Shown here one piece after another: positions 60,343-64,000 of a stretch of 64,000 bases of DNA. Position 1 is the stretch's first letter, and each line of letters opens with the position of its first letter. A program made the translations under genes and the position numbers. The stretch is from Diphasiastrum complanatum. Lineage: Eukaryota > Streptophyta > Lycopodiopsida > Lycopodiales > Lycopodiaceae. Where the stretch lies: NCBI GenBank assembly GCA_029204225.1, contig CM055100.1, positions 57,982,345 to 58,046,344 of the forward strand, given 5' to 3'. Under the pieces are notes generated by a model. It searched no databases. It saw only the letters and a program-made list of their open reading frames with translations, and was not told the DNA's origin.

Positions 60343-62640
60343 TTACCATTGATGTAGCTGCAACGTATTCAGATTCGTAGAGGACAACGAAATGCATTTA
60401 TGCTTTCTACTGTTCCATGAAATGGGTCCTCCTGCAAGAAAACAGATATACACAGACGTGGATTTTTTGGTATCAACGTCTCCTATCCAATCAAAATCTG
60501 TATAGCTAACTAGTGTAAGTGCAGCGTCTGTATTTCCTTTATAGTGCAAGACATAGTGTCGTTGCCTGAATGTACCTCATTAATCGTTGTAGAGCCTTCC
60601 AATGTTGTAGGCCTGCATTGAACATATATTGCGACAGTGTGCTTACTATATAAGCTAGATCAGGACATGTGCAGATCATAGAGTACATTATCAATCCAAT
60701 GACGGACTGATAAGGATATTTGCTCATCTCCGTTTGTTCTGCATCATTTCTAGGGCACATGCCTTTGGATAGCTTGGATCCTGGATCCATTGGTGTGTCT
60801 ATCGGCTTACAGTTCTCCATGCCATATCTGCGAAGTACATTGTTCAGATATGCTTCCTGGCTTACAGTAATCCTTCTACTTGCGCGTTCTCTAGTGATCT
60901 CCATACCAAGTAGGTAATGTACTGGCCCTAAATCAGTCATTTCAAATTCTTGTGACAGTTGACACTTTGTCTCATGCAATAACTGAGTTGAGTTGCTAAT
61001 GATTAAATAAGCATCGACATATACGACTATTATCACATAACTTGAGCCTTTGGTCTTGAGGTGCACATTTGAGTCTGCAGAGCATGAAGTAAAATCATGC
61101 CGCAACAAGAAGTGATTGATTGATTCATATCAGGCCCTAGGAGCTTGCTTGAGGCCATAAAGTGTCTTCTGCAATTTACATACCAAATGCTCTTGGCCTT
61201 GAAGGACGTAACCTTTTGGTTGATAAATGAAAATTTTTTATTGTATGTATCCCGTGAAGGAATGTTGTCTGGACGTCCATTTGATGAATGTTTAGATCCT
61301 CTGTAGTAGCTATAGCCAGAAAGGTGCGAATAGATTGATGTTTTACCACTGGACTGAAGATGTCAGTGTAATCTATTCCATAAACTTGTTCATAACCTTT
61401 AACCACTAAACGAGCTTTCTATTTGGATATTGATCCATCTAGCTTAAGCTTTGGTTTGAAAATCCACTTAGTGTCAATAGGTTTTATACCTATAGGAGGA
61501 CTAACGAGCTCCAGGTCTTGCATAACAGAGACATCCGAACACACGTAGGTGTTTAAGGCTTGGTTTGTAACCGTAGTAGGTTGCAAATGGAATTTTGGAG
61601 TCAACTGCCTTCGTACTAGAATAGTTTTGCAAATAGCAGGTTGTAGATATTAATTCAGCCCAGAATTCCATGGGTAGCTGAGCATTGGACATCATGGATC
61701 ATGCAGCTTCCGACAAGGTCCAATTCTTTCGTCTGCTACTCTATTCTATTGTGGAGTATAGCTTGCAGTGAATTGATGGTGCACACCACATGAAGTTAAG
61801 TAGTCTTCCATTGCATCAAACATGTATTCTCCCCCTGAATCAGAATGCAAGGTCTTGATCTTTTTGACCAGTTTGAGTCTCAACGAACTGTTGAATCTTT
61901 TAAAACAGTTAAAGGCCTCAGACTTGTTCTTAATGAACATAGTTCTGGTAAATCGGGAGAAGTCATCAGTAAATGTGATGAAATATAAGACTGGCCCAAA
62001 GAGGGCACGCTCATAGGACCACATAGATCGCTATGGATTAATCCAAGAATGGACTTAGCTCTTTTGGCTTGTCCCTTAGGAAATTTAGTTCTAGGCTGTT
62101 TTCCTAGTAAGCATTTCTCATAGACAGTCTAATTTATGCTAGAGACAACAATAATATTCATATCCTTGACCAAGCTATTATGATGCATGTACAAGATAGA
62201 CCTCCTATTTAAATGACCTAATTTTTGATGCCAAACATGAGCATCAGAACTACTCACAGAAGTAGTAAGTGCATATTCATGACTCAAGATATATAAATTT
62301 CCTTCTCTGTGTGCAGAGAGGACTTCACTACAGTCCTTATCCAAAATGGTACATTGTTGTGAATTGAACAAGGTTCTACAGCCCTGATCAGTAAGCTTGC
62401 TGACTAACAGTAAATTTTTTCTCAGTTTGGGTACATACAGTACATCCTTAGGCAAAGTTAATTCACCATTTGGAAGGTAGAGGCGTATTGATCCTTTGCC
62501 TCCAATTTGCAGTGCACTTGAGTCACCGATGTAAACATACTTCAAATGTGCTGGTGTGAGATCTTCAAATAGGAATTTACATGGTGTCATGTGTTGAGAA
62601 CCACTAGAATCGAGATACCAATCCATGGCATCTCAGGTTA
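60343..62640 (-). pseudogene. Ty1-copia polyprotein remnant (copia-F)
   Basis: In element order there is a protease-like site WYLDSSGSQHMTP (near 62610), a pre-integrase zinc region (HVWHQKLGHLNRRSILYMHH, near 62210), integrase core pieces (ITFTDDFSRFTRTMF, KTLHSDSGGEYM; 61746-62024), a post-core region (61501-61695), RT (60539-61406; YVDAYLIISNST, where the usual YVDD reads YVDA) and RNase H (60343-60549; DWIGDVDTKKST). Many stops break it. It probably belongs to the LTR at 58716-59231, but an older RNase H piece intervenes. Confidence 0.8.
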
Positions 62641-62649
62641 ATGGGTTCG

Positions 62650-63540
62650 TCTTGTACCATCAGCACCTTATCATCTTCTTGGGAATTTCTGACAAGGTCA
62701 AAGCCTCCTTCTTGGTGCTGCTACATATTCTTTTTGGCTTCGTTGTGCTTGAGAATCTGACTTGATTGTCGTAGTGCAATGTGGTTGGTCTAGTTTGTTG
62801 AACTTTCAGATTTTGTGGTAATTTTCTTAGTCGAATAACTTCCTTTACTGTAGAGGTGGCTGCGACATATTCGGACTCTATAGAGGAGAAAAAAATGCAT
62901 TTTTGCTTTGCTTGTTCCATGAAATGGGTCCTCCTACAAGAAACCATAAGTCTGAGTCTGAATAAGCTTTCAGGATTAATGCATCCACTGAATTAACATC
63001 ATAACACAAAGCATAATGCTTTGTGGCTTGTATGTACCTCAATACTCTCTATAGAGCTTTCCAATGTGGTAGGCCTAGATTTGACATGTACTGAGACAAT
63101 GTGTTGATTGTGAAAGCAAGATCAAGATGTGTGTAGATCATGGCATACATGAGAGAGCCAACGATTGACTGATAGGGATATTTGCACATTTCGATCTACT
63201 CTTCCTCAGACTTCGAACACACGTCCTTCAATAGTTTGAATCTTGGATCCATAGGAGAGTGAATGGTTTTGTAATATTCCATACAACTATGAAGTACATT
63301 GATTAGATATCTTTGTTGGCATATAGTGATTCTTCTAGTCATTTTGTCTCTTGTGATCTCTATGCCAAGTAGGCAAATGTACTAGGCCCGAATCAGTCAT
63401 TTTGAATTTCTTCAAACGTAATGTTTTGATCTAATGCAACAGTTGATTTGATTTGCTAATAAATAGGGAATCATTGACATACAATGCACTTATGACATAG
63501 CTTGAGCCTCTGTACTACAGATACACAATAGAATGGAAAT
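62650..63540 (-). pseudogene. Second copia RT-RNase H remnant (copia-G)
   Basis: RNase H (62660-62947: SSIESEYVAATSTVKEVIRL) and decayed RT (63000-63540) lie directly upstream of copia-F protease. As both are minus-strand and out of element order, they are separate insertions. RT frames are short and shifted. Confidence 0.65.
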
Positions 63541-63599
63541 AAATTGATGTTGAAATCTATGTTTTTCTTAGCCACATAGATTACTATCAAATCTTTATA

Positions 63600-63990
63600 A
63601 TACACTATGCCAACAAAGCGAGGTTAGTATATAAAATTGTTACTGATCCAAGGTGGACAGAAGAACGGGGTAAAGCCTTTGAAGACCTCAAACATGCTTT
63701 AGTCACCTCACCAATTCCTCGCGTGCCTGATTATAATAAGGAGTTCCATGTGCATACAGATGTTAGTAAGTATGCCATTGGTGTTGTTTTAATGCAACTC
63801 TAAAAATTTGGAAAGGATTTCCAAATCTATCTCCTAAGTCGTTAGCTAGTTCTAGTTGAGGTTAATTATTCGACTACAGAAAGAGAAGCATTAGCAATGG
63901 TCTATGTTGTTCAACAATTTTGTCATTAATTTCTAGGACAACTTTTTGTCTTTTATACCGACCCATCATGCTCTTCTATATCTACTAAAT
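63600..63990 (+). pseudogene. Ty3-gypsy RNase H remnant at the window edge
   Basis: The plus strand reads RWTEERGKAFEDLKHAL, TSPIPRVPDYNKEFHVHTDV and SKYAIGVVLMQL before a stop, then a shifted VYVVQQFCH segment. This is the gypsy RT-RNase H junction. The element continues beyond the window. Confidence 0.7.
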
Positions 63991-64000
63991 AAACCATGCA

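Noticed and set aside
1-64000. CRISPR arrays, bacterial operons, rRNA or tRNA genes
   Set aside because: No spaced direct repeats or RNA-gene sequences were seen. The tRNA-like strings are only 12-13 nt primer-binding sites of retroelements.

Overview
The window looks like nuclear DNA of a land plant with a large, repeat-rich genome. It has spliced genes with GT-AG introns, Ty1-copia and chromodomain Ty3-gypsy retrotransposons primed by initiator tRNA-Met, hAT DNA transposons with 8-bp target duplications, LINEs and many microsatellites. Introns of 10-22 kb packed with transposons suggest a fern, lycophyte or gymnosperm more than a small-genome angiosperm, but species cannot be decided from this sequence.

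The main result is one host gene that spans most of the window. A RAD17 homologue (checkpoint clamp loader for the 9-1-1 complex) can be followed on the minus strand from an ATG at 56547 to a TGA at 7186. I find 14 exons totalling 2241 nt (746 codons plus stop). Every junction is GT-AG and every reading-frame join is consistent. Exons 2-10 sit close together at 31.5-34.3 kb. Intron 1 (22.0 kb), intron 10 (9.9 kb) and intron 12 (11.7 kb) are filled with transposons, and coding sequence is about 4.5% of the 49.4-kb gene body.

Layout: 1-5.0 kb, copia fragments and LTRs; 5.0-7.2 kb, RAD17 downstream region with microsatellites; 7.2-7.7 kb, RAD17 exons 14-13; 7.7-19.4 kb, intron 12 with a truncated copia, a 6.5-kb hAT (hAT-1) and a hAT MITE; 19.4-21.6 kb, exons 12-11; 21.6-31.5 kb, intron 10 with a LINE inside a copia LTR, that copia sitting inside the LTR of a third retroelement; 31.5-34.3 kb, exons 10-2; 34.3-56.3 kb, intron 1 with a degenerate gypsy, then a nest of hAT-2 in chromovirus gypsy-B in LINE-2 in the (GA)n tail of LINE-3, then a copia RT fragment; 56.3-56.9 kb, exon 1 and promoter; 57-64 kb, hAT, copia and gypsy remnants.

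Three LINE copies all abut (GA)n/(TC)n tracts, and for one the empty site survives in the partner LTR. That points to insertion into a microsatellite. None of the transposons looks intact. The host gene does.
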